A DNA stretch of 64,000 nt, from NCBI RefSeq assembly GCF_000717175.1, contig NZ_JNYD01000016.1:1-64000 (forward strand), in the 5' to 3' direction. Numbering within the stretch: the stretch's first letter is position 1; each line of letters starts with the position of its first letter. The notes under the pieces are model-generated. The model was not told the origin of the DNA. It made no database searches and was given only the letters and a program-made list of their open reading frames with translations. Positions 49,855-58,712 of this stretch are shown here, in pieces. Origin of the DNA: Pseudonocardia autotrophica. Lineage in GTDB: Bacteria; Actinomycetota; Actinomycetes; Mycobacteriales; Pseudonocardiaceae. The translations under genes were made by a program, and so were the position numbers.

Positions 49855-51297
49855 TTGTCCCCCACGCACGACGCGGTGCCGGCGGTCCCGACGACCCCGA
49901 CCCCCGGCCCGCACAACCGGCGGCTCACGCTCCTCACCGTCGTCGCCACCTTCGGCGGCCTGCTCTTCGGCTACGACACGGGCGTGATCAACGGCGCCCT
50001 GCCGTACATGACGGACGACCTGGGCCTGACCCCGGCCACCGAGGGCGTCGTCACGAGCTCCCTGCTCCTCGGCGCGGCCCTCGGCGCCTTCCTCGGCGGG
50101 CGCATCTCCGACCGCCGCGGCCGCCGCACGATGATCCTCTGGCTGGCGGTGCTGTTCGCCGTCGGCACCCTGATCTGCACGTTCGCCCCGGGTGTCGGCG
50201 TGATGGTGCTCGGCCGGGTGATCCTCGGCCTCGCCGTCGGCGGCGCGTCCGTCACCGTGATCGCCTACCTCTCGGAGGTCTCGCCCGCCGAGCGGCGCGG
50301 CCGCCTCGTCACGCAGAACGAGCTCATGATCGTGAGCGGGCAGCTGCTCGCGTTCATCTGCAACGCCGTGATCGGCGGCATCTGGGGCGAGGCCGGCGGA
50401 GTCTGGCGCTGGATGCTCGTGATCGCCACGCTGCCCGCGGTCGCGCTGTGGGTCGGCATGCTGGCGATGCCCGAGAGCCCGCGCTGGCTCGCCTCGCGCG
50501 GCCGGTTCGGCGAGGCGCTCGCCGTGCTGCAGCAGGTGCGCGACGCGAAGCGCGCGGAGGCCGAGCTCGCCGAGGTGCGCGCGCTGGCCGAGGAGGACCG
50601 GGCCGCGCAGACCGCCGGCTGGCGCGACCTCGCCGTGCCGTGGATCCGCCGCATCGTGGTCGTCGGGCTGGCGATCGCCGTCATGCAGCAGATCACCGGC
50701 GTGAACTCGATCATGTACTACGGCACGCAGATCCTCACCGAGTCCGGCTTCGACCGGGACGGCGCGCTGATCGCGAACATCGCCAACGGCGTGATCTCGG
50801 TGCTGGCCACGTTCGTCGGCATCTGGCTGCTCGGCCGGGTGCCGCGCCGGCCCATGCTGATCGTCGGTCAGATCGGCACCTTCTCGGCGCTGCTGCTCGT
50901 CGGCGTGTTCTCGCTGGTGCTGCCCGAGGGGGTCGGCCGCGCGTCCGTCGTCCTGGCGCTGACGGTGACCTTCCTGGCCTTCCAGCAGGGCGCGATCTCC
51001 CCGGTGACCTGGCTGATGCTGTCGGAGATCTTCCCGCTCAAGCTGCGCGGCCTCGGCATGGGCGTGTGCGGGCTGATGCTGTGGATCGTGAACTTCCTGG
51101 TCGGCCTGCTGTTCCCGATCCTGGTGGCGGGCATCGGGATCTCCGCGACCTTCTTCCTGTTCGCCGGCCTCGGCGTGTGCGCCATGCTGGTGGCGAAGGC
51201 GATCGTGCCGGAGACCAAGGGGCGGACCCTGGAACAGCTCGAGCGCGAGTTCAAGCAGGCGGGCGACCCGGCGGCGACGGCGGAGGTGACGCGATGA
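49855..51297 (+). CDS. MFS sugar porter (inositol-transporter-like)
   Basis: A 480-aa, 12-helix proton symporter. TTG 49855 is chosen because GAAGGA lies six bases upstream; no ATG or GTG suits. Sugar-porter hallmarks are GGLLFGYDTGVINGALPYM (helix 1), GRISDRRGRRTMI, LGLAVGGASVTVIAYLSEVSPAERRGRL, MPESPRWL, QQITGVNSIMYYGTQIL and VPETKGRTLEQLEREF. The set matches bacterial inositol transporters such as IolT. It closes the transport part of the operon and overlaps the next gene by four bases (ATGA). The first 20 residues are a disordered extension. Confidence 0.88.
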   Translation: MSPTHDAVPAVPTTPTPGPHNRRLTLLTVVATFGGLLFGYDTGVINGALPYMTDDLGLTPATEGVVTSSLLLGAALGAFLGGRISDRRGRRTMILWLAVLFAVGTLICTFAPGVGVMVLGRVILGLAVGGASVTVIAYLSEVSPAERRGRLVTQNELMIVSGQLLAFICNAVIGGIWGEAGGVWRWMLVIATLPAVALWVGMLAMPESPRWLASRGRFGEALAVLQQVRDAKRAEAELAEVRALAEEDRAAQTAGWRDLAVPWIRRIVVVGLAIAVMQQITGVNSIMYYGTQILTESGFDRDGALIANIANGVISVLATFVGIWLLGRVPRRPMLIVGQIGTFSALLLVGVFSLVLPEGVGRASVVLALTVTFLAFQQGAISPVTWLMLSEIFPLKLRGLGMGVCGLMLWIVNFLVGLLFPILVAGIGISATFFLFAGLGVCAMLVAKAIVPETKGRTLEQLEREFKQAGDPAATAEVTR

Positions 51298-51644
51298 CGG
51301 TGATGGTGGCGGTTCCCGACTCGCCGGAGGGCCGGACGGCCCTCTCGGCGGCGATCGACGAGACGCGGCTGCGGGACACGGACCTGCTCGTGCTGAACCT
51401 CGCGCTCGACCCGCTCGACGTCGTCGGGATGCCCAGCGACCTGCCCATCACGGTCCGCGAGCGCACCGGGCACGCCGACCTCGCCGACTGCGTGCTCGCC
51501 GCCCTCGACGAGTACGAGGGCAAGGTCGACCTGCTCGTGATCGGGATGAAGAAGCGCACCCCGATCGGCAAGGCCCTCCTCGGCAGCCTCTCCCAGCGCC
51601 TGCTGCTGGAGGCCGAGGTCCCGGTGCTCGCCGTCAAGCGCTGA
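51294..51644 (+). CDS. Universal stress protein (UspA-like)
   Basis: A 116-aa protein from ATG 51294, overlapping the transporter stop. MTVMVAVPDSPEGRTALSAAI is the USP opening strand and helix, and VDLLVIGMKKRTPIGKALLGSLSQRLLLEAEVPVLAVKR is the C-terminal signature, with the Gly-2-Gly-9-Gly-Ser loop that binds ATP (GMKKRTPIGKALLGS approximates it). It is shorter than usual (about 140 aa), lacking part of the middle. It is last in the inositol-like operon; similar USP genes often follow inositol or sugar transporters in actinomycetes. Its role is unknown. Confidence 0.82.
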   Translation: MTVMVAVPDSPEGRTALSAAIDETRLRDTDLLVLNLALDPLDVVGMPSDLPITVRERTGHADLADCVLAALDEYEGKVDLLVIGMKKRTPIGKALLGSLSQRLLLEAEVPVLAVKR

Positions 51645-52923
51645 ACGAGGTCCGGGCGGGTTCGCCGGCCAGGATCCGGTCCAGCACCGGGCGCAGGTGG
51701 TCGGCGAACCCCTCCGGGTCCTCGGACATGGGGAAGTGCCCCCGTCCGGGCATGACGACGAGCTCACCGCCGAGCTGCTCCGCGGCGGCCCGGCTCATCT
51801 CGGTGGTCGCGGAGTAGTCGTACTCGCCGCTGAACACGTAGAGGGGGCACCCCGCCGGCCCGAGGTCCGCGGCGTGCTCCGGCAGGTCGCGCGAGTAGAA
51901 GTACGTGTCGCCCTGGTAGACGCCCGGGCCGGACTGGGCGTAGCCCCACAGCGTCTGCTCGCGCGGCCCCGTCGGGCTGCCCGGCGCGATCAGTCCGCCG
52001 ACCCAGCTGGTCAGGAACCCCGAGTGGTCGACGTCGGCGCGGTTCGTCCACTCCACGAAGCGCCCCGGTTTGCCGAGCCCGCCTTCGAGGGCGCACACCG
52101 CCCGCCACCGCTCGCCGCACGTGCTCGCGAGGTAGAGCGCGATCGCCCCGCCCATCGAGCAGCCGAGCAGCACCGGCTCGTCCAGTTCCAGCGCGTCGGC
52201 CACGGCGAGGATCGTCGCCGCGTAGGTCCGCGTCGTGAGCGCGTAGCGGCGGCTGCGCCAGTCCGCGGGCGGATCCGAGCGCCCGTGCCAGGGCATGTCG
52301 AACGCGACCACGCGGAACTGCGCCGTGAGGTCCGGGTCCTCGAGCAGGTACCGGAACTGCCGGGAGTCGGCACCGGCGGTGTGCAGGCAGAGCAGCGGCA
52401 CGCCCGAGCCCGCGGACTCGACGTGGATGCGCTGCAGCTCACCCTCCACCTCGACGTGCAGGTAGCGCCCCTCGATCGGGCTCAACCCCGGCCGGGGCGG
52501 GCGAGGGTCCGGGCGCCGCGGGGTCGCCGACCGGGCGCTGTCCCGCAGGGCGTCGACAATCCGGTCGAGGGCGGGCGCGGCGCGCGCCCAGACCTCCCGG
52601 CTGCCCCGCACCCGCTCCGCCCCACCGGTCGCGACGAGCGCCTGCGCCGAGGTCATCCCCCGCGGCGGCGAGGCGCAGAACTGCTCCCACTCCTCGGCCG
52701 TGACGGCGAAGGAGAAGTCCCAGCTGGCGTTGACGTCGTCGCCCTCGGTGACCGCGAGCGCCCCGTCGCGGACTCGCACGCCGATCCGGCGGTCGCCGAT
52801 CTCGAGGAGTGCCGACCACGGGTGGCAGGGCGGCAGCCCGCGCAGGAGGGTGGGGTCGAGGGCGCGGGCGACGTCGTCGTCGCGGAGAAGAGTCACGCGG
52901 CGGATCGCAAGTCCGTCTGACAA
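51634..52923 (-). CDS. Alpha/beta hydrolase with N-terminal SCP2-like domain
   Basis: A 429-aa protein. Residues about 30-95 (WSALLEIGDRRIGVRVRDGALAVTEG and WDFSFAVTAEEWEQFCASPP) look like a small SCP2/lipid-binding fold. The hydrolase follows from about 150, with LLCLHTAGADSRQFRYLL, nucleophile Ser in LLGCSMGGAIALYLA, Asp in VFSGEYDYSATTEMS and His in PGRGHFPMSEDPEGF. The start is uncertain: TTG 52923 is the first usable codon, and an operator half-site CTGACAATC overlaps it. It is divergent from the 53-59 kb operon and shares its operator, so it likely hydrolyses the ester or lactone that the operon degrades. Confidence 0.8.
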   Translation of the reverse strand: MSDGLAIRRVTLLRDDDVARALDPTLLRGLPPCHPWSALLEIGDRRIGVRVRDGALAVTEGDDVNASWDFSFAVTAEEWEQFCASPPRGMTSAQALVATGGAERVRGSREVWARAAPALDRIVDALRDSARSATPRRPDPRPPRPGLSPIEGRYLHVEVEGELQRIHVESAGSGVPLLCLHTAGADSRQFRYLLEDPDLTAQFRVVAFDMPWHGRSDPPADWRSRRYALTTRTYAATILAVADALELDEPVLLGCSMGGAIALYLASTCGERWRAVCALEGGLGKPGRFVEWTNRADVDHSGFLTSWVGGLIAPGSPTGPREQTLWGYAQSGPGVYQGDTYFYSRDLPEHAADLGPAGCPLYVFSGEYDYSATTEMSRAAAEQLGGELVVMPGRGHFPMSEDPEGFADHLRPVLDRILAGEPARTSFSA

Positions 52924-53032
52924 TCGAGGGAACCCGCTCCTCGCAATCGGCCGGATCAGACGAGCAGCCGTTGACTGCGCCGCAGGAGTGCGGCTACGGT
53001 CCGGCCAGAGATTGTCAGACGAACTGACAATC
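52917..53032. promoter_or_regulatory. Promoter and GntR-type operators of the 53-59 kb operon
   Basis: TTGACT (52971-52976) and TACGGT (52995-53000), 18 bases apart, form the rightward promoter. GATTGTCAG (53010-53018), five bases, then CTGACAATC (53024-53032) is a perfect inverted repeat over the first transcribed bases. A second half-site CTGACAATC lies at 52917-52925, across the hydrolase start. TTGTC/GACAA dyads are typical of FadR-type GntR regulators; one is encoded at 59584. Confidence 0.8.
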
Positions 53033-53075
53033 AGGAAGTGCCGACCACAGCGGTGCGACGAGATGGGACTGCGCG

Positions 53076-54440
53076 ATGACGGGCAGTGACAAGACGGTGG
53101 GCAAGGCCGTGCCGACCGGATACCCCGGCGAGGTCGAGACGCCGGAGCGGGCGGCGAAGCGCCGGTCGGCGACCCGCGGGGCGTTCTTCGCCGAGTTCGT
53201 CGACATGTTCGACATCTACCTGCCGACGGTGATCCTCACCCCGGCCCTGATCTACTTCCAGCCGGCGGGCATGACCGCGGGTCTCTCCGCGATCCTGACC
53301 TCGCTCGTGTTCGCCACGACCCTCATCGGCCGGCCGATCGGGGCGGCGATCTTCGGCGGGCTGGCGGACCGGGTGGGTCGCCGCCGGGCCACCATCACCT
53401 CGGTCGGCGGGTTCGGGGTGATCACGTTGCTCATCGCCTTCGTCCCGGGCTACGCCACGATCGGGATCGCCTCCTACTGGCTGCTGATCCTGCTGCGCTT
53501 CCTCGACGGGATCTGCCTCGGCGGCGGGTACACGGGCGCGCTGCCGCTGGCGATGGAGTACGCGCCGAAGCACAAGCGCGGCCTGCTGGGCGGGGTCATC
53601 CTCGCCGCCTTCCCGCTGGCCTACATCGTGATCAACCTCGTCGGGATGGCGTCGTTCGCGCTCTTCCCGCTGGCCGGGCCGGACTCGCCCTACGCGGTGT
53701 GGGGCTGGCGCATCCCGTTCGTCCTCGGCGCGCTCCTGGCCGGCGTGCTGGTGCTGTACTACGTGCGCTACGTCTCGGAGTCCGAGATCTGGGAGGCGTC
53801 GGAGAAGAAGTCCGCGCCGCTGAAGAACCTCTTCACCGGTCCCAGCGGCCGCAGCTTCCTGCAGGTCTTCGCGATGATGACCGGGTTCTGGCTGACCCAG
53901 AACATGGTCACGCTGTTCCTGCCGACCACCGTGCTGCACACGGTGCTGAAGCTCAGCGGGAGCCAGCTCACCACGGCGCTGCTGATCGCCTACGCCTGCC
54001 TGGTCGTCAGCTACATCGGCTCCGGCGTGATCGCCCAGCGGATCGGCCGCCGGAGGTTCTTCGTCGTCCTCGGCGTGCTCATCGCGGTGGGCGGGTCGAC
54101 GCTGATGGCGCTGCTGATGAACGGGACCCACCTGTCGTACGGCGCGATCGTGCTCCTCGTCTGCGTGTTCTCCGTGCTGGTCACGGCGCCGTGGGGCGTG
54201 GTCCTGCCCTACATCAACGAGCGCTTCCACACCGACGTCCGGGCGTCGGCGTTCGGCCTCGGCTTCAGCGCGTCGGTGATCATCCCGTCCTTCTACGCCT
54301 TCTTCTACGCGGGGCTGAACCAGGTCGTGTCGGCGGCCGTCGCCGCGGCGCTGCTGCTGGGGATCGGCGGGGTCCTCGGGGCGGTGGGCGCCGCGGCGGG
54401 CCCGGAGACGAAGGACGTCGACTTCACGAAGGCGGCGTGA
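53076..54440 (+). CDS. MFS transporter, MHS-type organic-acid importer
   Basis: A 454-aa, 12-helix protein. FFAEFVDMFDIYLPTVILTPALI (helix 1), FGGLADRVGRRRATI (motif A) and LDGICLGGGYTGALPLAMEYAPKHKRG are MHS-like. It is first in the large catabolic operon, directly behind the promoter/operator, so it probably imports the operon's substrate, a carboxylate or lactone. The ATG has only a weak ribosome site (GGGACTGCGCG). Its stop overlaps the MBL gene start (TGATG). Confidence 0.87.
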   Translation: MTGSDKTVGKAVPTGYPGEVETPERAAKRRSATRGAFFAEFVDMFDIYLPTVILTPALIYFQPAGMTAGLSAILTSLVFATTLIGRPIGAAIFGGLADRVGRRRATITSVGGFGVITLLIAFVPGYATIGIASYWLLILLRFLDGICLGGGYTGALPLAMEYAPKHKRGLLGGVILAAFPLAYIVINLVGMASFALFPLAGPDSPYAVWGWRIPFVLGALLAGVLVLYYVRYVSESEIWEASEKKSAPLKNLFTGPSGRSFLQVFAMMTGFWLTQNMVTLFLPTTVLHTVLKLSGSQLTTALLIAYACLVVSYIGSGVIAQRIGRRRFFVVLGVLIAVGGSTLMALLMNGTHLSYGAIVLLVCVFSVLVTAPWGVVLPYINERFHTDVRASAFGLGFSASVIIPSFYAFFYAGLNQVVSAAVAAALLLGIGGVLGAVGAAAGPETKDVDFTKAA

Positions 54441-55255
54441 TGGCCCACGAGGTCCTCGCGGTGCGCTACGGGACCCGCACCACGCGCCGGTCGGAGATCT
54501 TCCTCAACCACCACGTCTACGGCGAGCCCGACGCCGAGATGCCGATGGACTACTTCTTCTGGGTCGTCCGCGGCGGCGGGCGGACGACCGTGGTCGACTG
54601 CGGCTTCGGCGCCGCGGCCGGGGCCCGCCGGCGCCGGACGATGCTCGTGGACCCGGTGGAGGCGCTGCGCGGCCTGGGGATCGACCCCTCGACCGTCGAC
54701 CGGCTCGTGGTGACCCACGCCCACTACGACCACATCGGCAACCTCGACCAGTTCCCGGAGGCCGAGATCGTGCTCGCCCGCCGCGAGCTGGAGTTCTGGA
54801 CCGGCCCGTACGCCGGCCGGCTGCAGTTCGCCCACTCCACCGAGCCCGACGAGCTGGGCCTGCTCGCCAAGGCCGCCGCCGACGGGCGGGTCCGGCTCGT
54901 CGAGGACACGCTCGACCTGGCACCGGGGTTCGAGCTGGTGGTGGTCGGCGGCCACACGCCGGGGCAGCTGGTCGCGCAGGTCGCGACGACCGGGGGCGCC
55001 GTCGTGCTCGCCGCGGACGCGCTCCACCTCTACGAGGAGCTCGAGCGCGACCGGCCGTTCTTCGTCGTGGCCGACCTCGCGGACATGTACCGGGGCTTCG
55101 ACCTGCTCCGGGAGATGACCGAGGATCCCGGCCGGGTGCTGGTCGCCGGGCACGACGCCGCGGTCCCGGAACGGTTCCCGGGCCGCGTGCCCGGGCTGGC
55201 CCCGGAGCTCGCCGATCTGGTCGTCCGGGTCGCACCGGGGGAGGGCACGGCATGA
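54440..55255 (+). CDS. MBL-fold hydrolase, N-acyl-lactonase-like
   Basis: A 271-aa protein. LVVTHAHYDHIGNLDQFPEAEIVLARREL holds the HxHxDH zinc motif, ELVVVGGHTPGQLVAQV the next His, VVLAADALHLYEEL the bridging Asp and LVAGHDAAV the last His. This pattern and size match quorum-quenching lactonases (AiiA-like) and related lactone hydrolases. Within a catabolic operon it more probably opens a lactone formed from or supplied as the substrate. It overlaps the MFS and SDR genes at both ends. Confidence 0.85.
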   Translation: MAHEVLAVRYGTRTTRRSEIFLNHHVYGEPDAEMPMDYFFWVVRGGGRTTVVDCGFGAAAGARRRRTMLVDPVEALRGLGIDPSTVDRLVVTHAHYDHIGNLDQFPEAEIVLARRELEFWTGPYAGRLQFAHSTEPDELGLLAKAAADGRVRLVEDTLDLAPGFELVVVGGHTPGQLVAQVATTGGAVVLAADALHLYEELERDRPFFVVADLADMYRGFDLLREMTEDPGRVLVAGHDAAVPERFPGRVPGLAPELADLVVRVAPGEGTA

Positions 55256-56121
55256 CCGCCACCCTCACGGGCGACGGCCTCGCCGACGCGGTCGTGCTGG
55301 TCACCGGCGCCGCGGGCGCCCTCGGCGCGGCGAGTGCGCGGATGCTGGCCGAGCGCGGGGCGCGGCTCGTGCTCACCGACCTCGACGCCGCGGGACTCGA
55401 GAAGGTCGCGGCCGGGCTGCCCGGTGCGGCCGTGTGCGTGCCCGGTGACGTCGCGAGCGAGGCCGACGTCGACGCGGCCGTCGCCGCGGGTGTCGAGGCG
55501 TTCGGCAGGATCGACCGGTACCACCTCAACGCGGGCATCCCGGGGCCGCTGGTCCGGCTCCCCGATCTCACGGTCGAGGACTTCGACCGGGTGGTGGCCG
55601 TGAACCTGCGCGGCACGTTCCTCGGCCTCCGCGCGGCGTTCCGTCGGTTCGAGGCACAGGGCTCGGGCGGCGCGATCGTGCTGACGGCGTCCATCGCGTC
55701 GCTGCGCGGCAGCGACGACCTGCTGGCCTACCAGGCGTCGAAGCACGGCGTGCTGGGCCTGCTGCGCGGGGCCGCGGTCTACGGCGGCCCGCTCGGGGTC
55801 CGCGTCAACGCCGTCGCGCCCGGGATCGTGCCGACCGCGCTGTTCGCGGCCTCCGGCGACGGGCCGGGCGGGGGAGGGGACATGGCCCGCCGGGCGGCGA
55901 CCACACCGCTGCGCCGGCCGGGCACGCCCGAGGAGATCGCGTCGGTGGTGGCCTTCCTGCTCGGCGACGGGGCGTCGTACCTCACGGCCGAGGTCGTCTC
56001 CGTCGACGGCGGGGCGGCGGCGGTCAGCACGGTGCGACCGTCGGGCGGGGCGGGCGCGTGGGACACCGGGCCGGTCGACGCCCGGTTGCGGGCAGGAGCA
56101 CGGGAAGGGAGCCGGGCGTGA
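55252..56121 (+). CDS. Short-chain dehydrogenase/reductase
   Basis: A 289-aa classical SDR. VVLVTGAAGALGAASARMLAERGARLVLTDLDAAG is the TGxxxGxG cofactor loop with a terminal Asp (NAD preference), LNAGIPGPL the NAG motif, and IVLTASIASLRGSDDLLAYQASKHGVLGLLRG the Ser-Tyr-Lys triad. The last 20 residues (GGAGAWDTGPVDARLRAGARE) are an unusual basic extension. It overlaps the neighbouring genes (GTGA, ATGA), so it is tightly coupled to the operon. The oxidised alcohol is unknown. Confidence 0.88.
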   Translation: MTATLTGDGLADAVVLVTGAAGALGAASARMLAERGARLVLTDLDAAGLEKVAAGLPGAAVCVPGDVASEADVDAAVAAGVEAFGRIDRYHLNAGIPGPLVRLPDLTVEDFDRVVAVNLRGTFLGLRAAFRRFEAQGSGGAIVLTASIASLRGSDDLLAYQASKHGVLGLLRGAAVYGGPLGVRVNAVAPGIVPTALFAASGDGPGGGGDMARRAATTPLRRPGTPEEIASVVAFLLGDGASYLTAEVVSVDGGAAAVSTVRPSGGAGAWDTGPVDARLRAGAREGSRA

Positions 56122-57014
56122 CGGACACGGTGGACACGGTCGGGATGATCGGTCTCGGCAACATGGGCGGCCGGATGGTGCGGCGGCTCGTCGACGCCGG
56201 GTTCACCGTCGTCGGGCACGACCCGGTGGCGGGACGGGCCGAGGCGGTCGGTGCGGAGCCCGCGGCCGATCCGGCCGAGGTGGCGCGGCGGGCCCGGGTC
56301 CTGCTGCTGTCGTTGCCGGACAGCCACGTCGTGGAGCCCGTGGTGCGGGCGGTGCTGGCGGTGGCCGGTGAGGGGACCACGATCGTCGACCTCTCCACCG
56401 CGTCGCCGGCGTCCACCCGGACCCTGCACGACGAGGCCCTCGCGCGCGGCGTGCGCTATCTCGACGCCGGCATCTCCGGGGGCGCCGCCGCCGCGGAGAA
56501 GGGCAGTCTGACGATCATGGCCGGGGGCGACCCGGGCGCGCTCGCCGAGCTCGGGACCGTCCTCGCGCCGATCGCGGCGACCGTGCACCACATGGGGCCG
56601 TCCGGTACCGGGCACACGGCCAAGCTGCTCAACAACTTCCTCAACGCCGTCAGCCTCGCGGCCTCCGCCGAGGTGATGGTCGCGGGCCGCAAGGCCGGGC
56701 TGGACCTGCCGCAGCTGCTCGAGGTGATCAACTCGAGCAGCGGCGTCAACTTCGCGACCACGAACCGGTTCCCCGCGATCGTCCGCGGCGACTACCTCGA
56801 GGGCGGCCTGACGAGCAGGCTCATGACCAAGGACGTCGCGCTCTACGTCGACCTGGCGGGCCGGCTCGGCGTTCCCACCCTGAACGCCGCGGGCCCGCTG
56901 GCCAGCTTCGGGCTCGCGGAGAACCTCGGCTACGGCGACCTGATCAGCAACCGCGTCGTCGACGCACTCGGCGACGTCGCCGGCGGGGTACGAGTGCACG
57001 ACCAGGAAGGATGA
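56118..57014 (+). CDS. Beta-hydroxyacid dehydrogenase (HIBADH/tartronate-semialdehyde reductase-type), copy 1
   Basis: A 298-aa enzyme. VGMIGLGNMGGRMVRRLVDAGF is the NAD-binding opening, YLDAGISGGAAAAEKGSLTIMAGG the substrate loop, SGTGHTAKLLNNFLNAVSLAASAEVM the catalytic-Lys segment, and LTSRLMTKDVALYVDLAGRLGVP the second domain. GTG 56118 overlaps the SDR stop. Enzymes of this family oxidise 3-hydroxyisobutyrate or reduce tartronate semialdehyde. It is about 40 percent similar in layout to copy 2 at 57828; two such enzymes in one operon suggest two hydroxy-acid steps. Confidence 0.88.
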   Translation: MTDTVDTVGMIGLGNMGGRMVRRLVDAGFTVVGHDPVAGRAEAVGAEPAADPAEVARRARVLLLSLPDSHVVEPVVRAVLAVAGEGTTIVDLSTASPASTRTLHDEALARGVRYLDAGISGGAAAAEKGSLTIMAGGDPGALAELGTVLAPIAATVHHMGPSGTGHTAKLLNNFLNAVSLAASAEVMVAGRKAGLDLPQLLEVINSSSGVNFATTNRFPAIVRGDYLEGGLTSRLMTKDVALYVDLAGRLGVPTLNAAGPLASFGLAENLGYGDLISNRVVDALGDVAGGVRVHDQEG

Positions 57015-57017
57015 CCA

Positions 57018-57422
57018 GTGCAGATCGTTCGGGGCCGGGCCCCTGACACCACACCGACCCAGAACCGGACCGAGACCTTCACCGGCACGGTCTGGGGCGA
57101 CCCGGTGCTGCCGACCACGGCGGAGCACAACACGCTGAACTCGGTGACCTTCACGCCGGGCGCGCGCACGTACTGGCACCACCACACCGGCGGCCAGCTG
57201 CTCGTCGTCACGGCGGGGATGGGCTGGGTCTGTCCCCGCGGGGAGGAGCCGCAGGTCGTCCGGGCCGGCGACGTGGTGTGGGTGCCGCCCGGCGAGCAGC
57301 ACTGGCACGGCGGGACCGCGGACACGGTGATGACCCATCTCGCCTTCTCGATCGGGCCGACGACGTGGCTCGAGGAGGTCGCCGAGGGGGACTACCTCGC
57401 GGCCGTGGAGGTGGCCCGATGA
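57018..57422 (+). CDS. Cupin-domain protein
   Basis: A 134-aa single-domain cupin. TPGARTYWHHHTGGQLLVVTAGMGWVCPRGEEP holds motif 1 with three His and Gln where Glu is usual, and AGDVVWVPPGEQHWHGGTADTVMTHLAF holds motif 2 with the remaining His. It likely binds one divalent metal. Proteins of this shape act as isomerases or dioxygenases, or are fused to carboxymuconolactone-decarboxylase-type proteins; here a CMD gene follows directly, overlapping by four bases. The start is GTG 57018, four bases after the preceding stop. Confidence 0.85.
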   Translation: MQIVRGRAPDTTPTQNRTETFTGTVWGDPVLPTTAEHNTLNSVTFTPGARTYWHHHTGGQLLVVTAGMGWVCPRGEEPQVVRAGDVVWVPPGEQHWHGGTADTVMTHLAFSIGPTTWLEEVAEGDYLAAVEVAR

Positions 57423-57835
57423 GCGGCGGGGACGACCGGTACGAGCGGGGCCTCGGCATCCGCCGCGAGGTGCTCGGCGACGCCCACGTGGACCGCTCGC
57501 TGCAGGGGGTCAGCGACTTCTCGCGGCCGGTCCAGGAGTACGTCACGCAGAACGTCTGGGGCGAGCTGTGGAGCCGGCCGGGACTCGACCGGCGCACCCG
57601 CAGCCTGCTCAACCTGGTGATGCTCACGGCGCTCAACCGCGGCCACGAGCTCGCCGTGCACGTCCGCGGCGCGGTGACCAACGGCTGCACCGAGACCGAG
57701 ATCCAGGAGGCGTTGCTGCAGACCGCGGGGTACTGCGGGGCCCCGGCGGCGCTCGAGGCCTTCCGGGTGGCCGAGCGGGTGCTGCGGGAGATCGCCGCCG
57801 AGTCCGTCGACGTGTCGGGGAACGGCCATGGGTGA
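57419..57835 (+). CDS. Carboxymuconolactone decarboxylase family protein
   Basis: A 138-aa all-helical protein of the AhpD/CMD fold. RTRSLLNLVMLTALNRGHELAVHVRGAVTNGCTETEIQEALLQTAGYCGAPAALEAFRVAERVL is the PcaC signature, including the single Cys and His positions of 4-carboxymuconolactone decarboxylases and not the CxxC of AhpD. It resembles PcaC of the protocatechuate branch closely, but no other pca genes are present. It overlaps the cupin and the next dehydrogenase gene. A role in decarboxylating a lactone acid is inferred. Confidence 0.87.
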   Translation: MSGGDDRYERGLGIRREVLGDAHVDRSLQGVSDFSRPVQEYVTQNVWGELWSRPGLDRRTRSLLNLVMLTALNRGHELAVHVRGAVTNGCTETEIQEALLQTAGYCGAPAALEAFRVAERVLREIAAESVDVSGNGHG

Positions 57836-58712
57836 GACGTTCGACCGGGTCGGCTTCGTCGGGCTGGGCCGGATGGGTACGCCGATGGTGCGGCGGCTCG
57901 CGGCCGGGGGAGTGGCGGTGCGCGGGCACGACGCCGCGCCCGGCGTGGCCGAGGGGCTCGCGGACGTCCTCACCCCCGTGCCGAGCGCCGCGGCCGCGGC
58001 CGAGGGCGCACCCGTCGTCGTCCTGATGCTGCCGGACTCCGGGATCGTGGAGAAGGTCGTCGACGGCGGCCTGCTCGACGCCCTCGCGCCCGGCACCCTG
58101 CTCGTGGACATGAGCACGTCGGAGCCGCTCCGGACCCGCGCGCTGGCCGAGCGGGTCGCCGAGCGCGGCGCCACGCTCGTCGACGCGCCGGTGTCCGGGG
58201 GCGTGGCCGGGGCCGAGGCCGGCACGTTGACGATCATGGTCGGCGGACCCGACGACGCCGCGCAGCGGCTCACCCCGCTGCTGGCGCTGATGGGCCGGGT
58301 CCGCCACGTCGGCGGGACGGGCGCGGGGCACGCGCTCAAGGCGCTCAACAACCTGCTCTCCGCCTCGCACCTGCTCGCGACGTCCGAGGCGATCCTCGCG
58401 GGGGAGCGGTTCGGGCTCGACGCCACGGCCATGCTCGAGGCGATCAACGGCTCCAGCGGCCGCAGCGGGTCCACGGAGACCAAATGGCCCACGCACATCG
58501 TCCCCGGCACCTACGGCTCCGGCTTCACGGCCGGCTTGATGGTCAAGGACCTGCGGATCGCGCTCGGCCTGGCCGAGGCCGTCGACGCACCACGCGGCCA
58601 CGCCGAGCGCACGCTCGCCCTCTGGAGCCGCGCCGTCGGGACGCTCGGGCCGGAGGCCGACCACACCGAGATCGCACGATGGCTGCGGGAGCGGCCGGAG
58701 GAGGACCAGTGA
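57828..58712 (+). CDS. Beta-hydroxyacid dehydrogenase (HIBADH-type), copy 2
   Basis: A 294-aa NAD-dependent dehydrogenase. VGFVGLGRMGTPMVRRLAAGG opens it, followed by LVDAPVSGGVAGAEAGTLTIMVGG, GTGAGHALKALNNLLSASHLLATSEAI with the catalytic Lys, and GSGFTAGLMVKDLRIALGLAEAV. It shares family and gene direction with copy 1 at 56118 but differs enough to act on another substrate. Its start lies eight bases inside the CMD gene and its stop overlaps the next (GTGA). Confidence 0.88.
   Translation: MGETFDRVGFVGLGRMGTPMVRRLAAGGVAVRGHDAAPGVAEGLADVLTPVPSAAAAAEGAPVVVLMLPDSGIVEKVVDGGLLDALAPGTLLVDMSTSEPLRTRALAERVAERGATLVDAPVSGGVAGAEAGTLTIMVGGPDDAAQRLTPLLALMGRVRHVGGTGAGHALKALNNLLSASHLLATSEAILAGERFGLDATAMLEAINGSSGRSGSTETKWPTHIVPGTYGSGFTAGLMVKDLRIALGLAEAVDAPRGHAERTLALWSRAVGTLGPEADHTEIARWLRERPEEDQ

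Noticed and set aside
54440..55255. Quorum-quenching system
   Set aside because: The lactonase-like motif is real but the gene is embedded in a catabolic operon with no quorum-sensing genes nearby.
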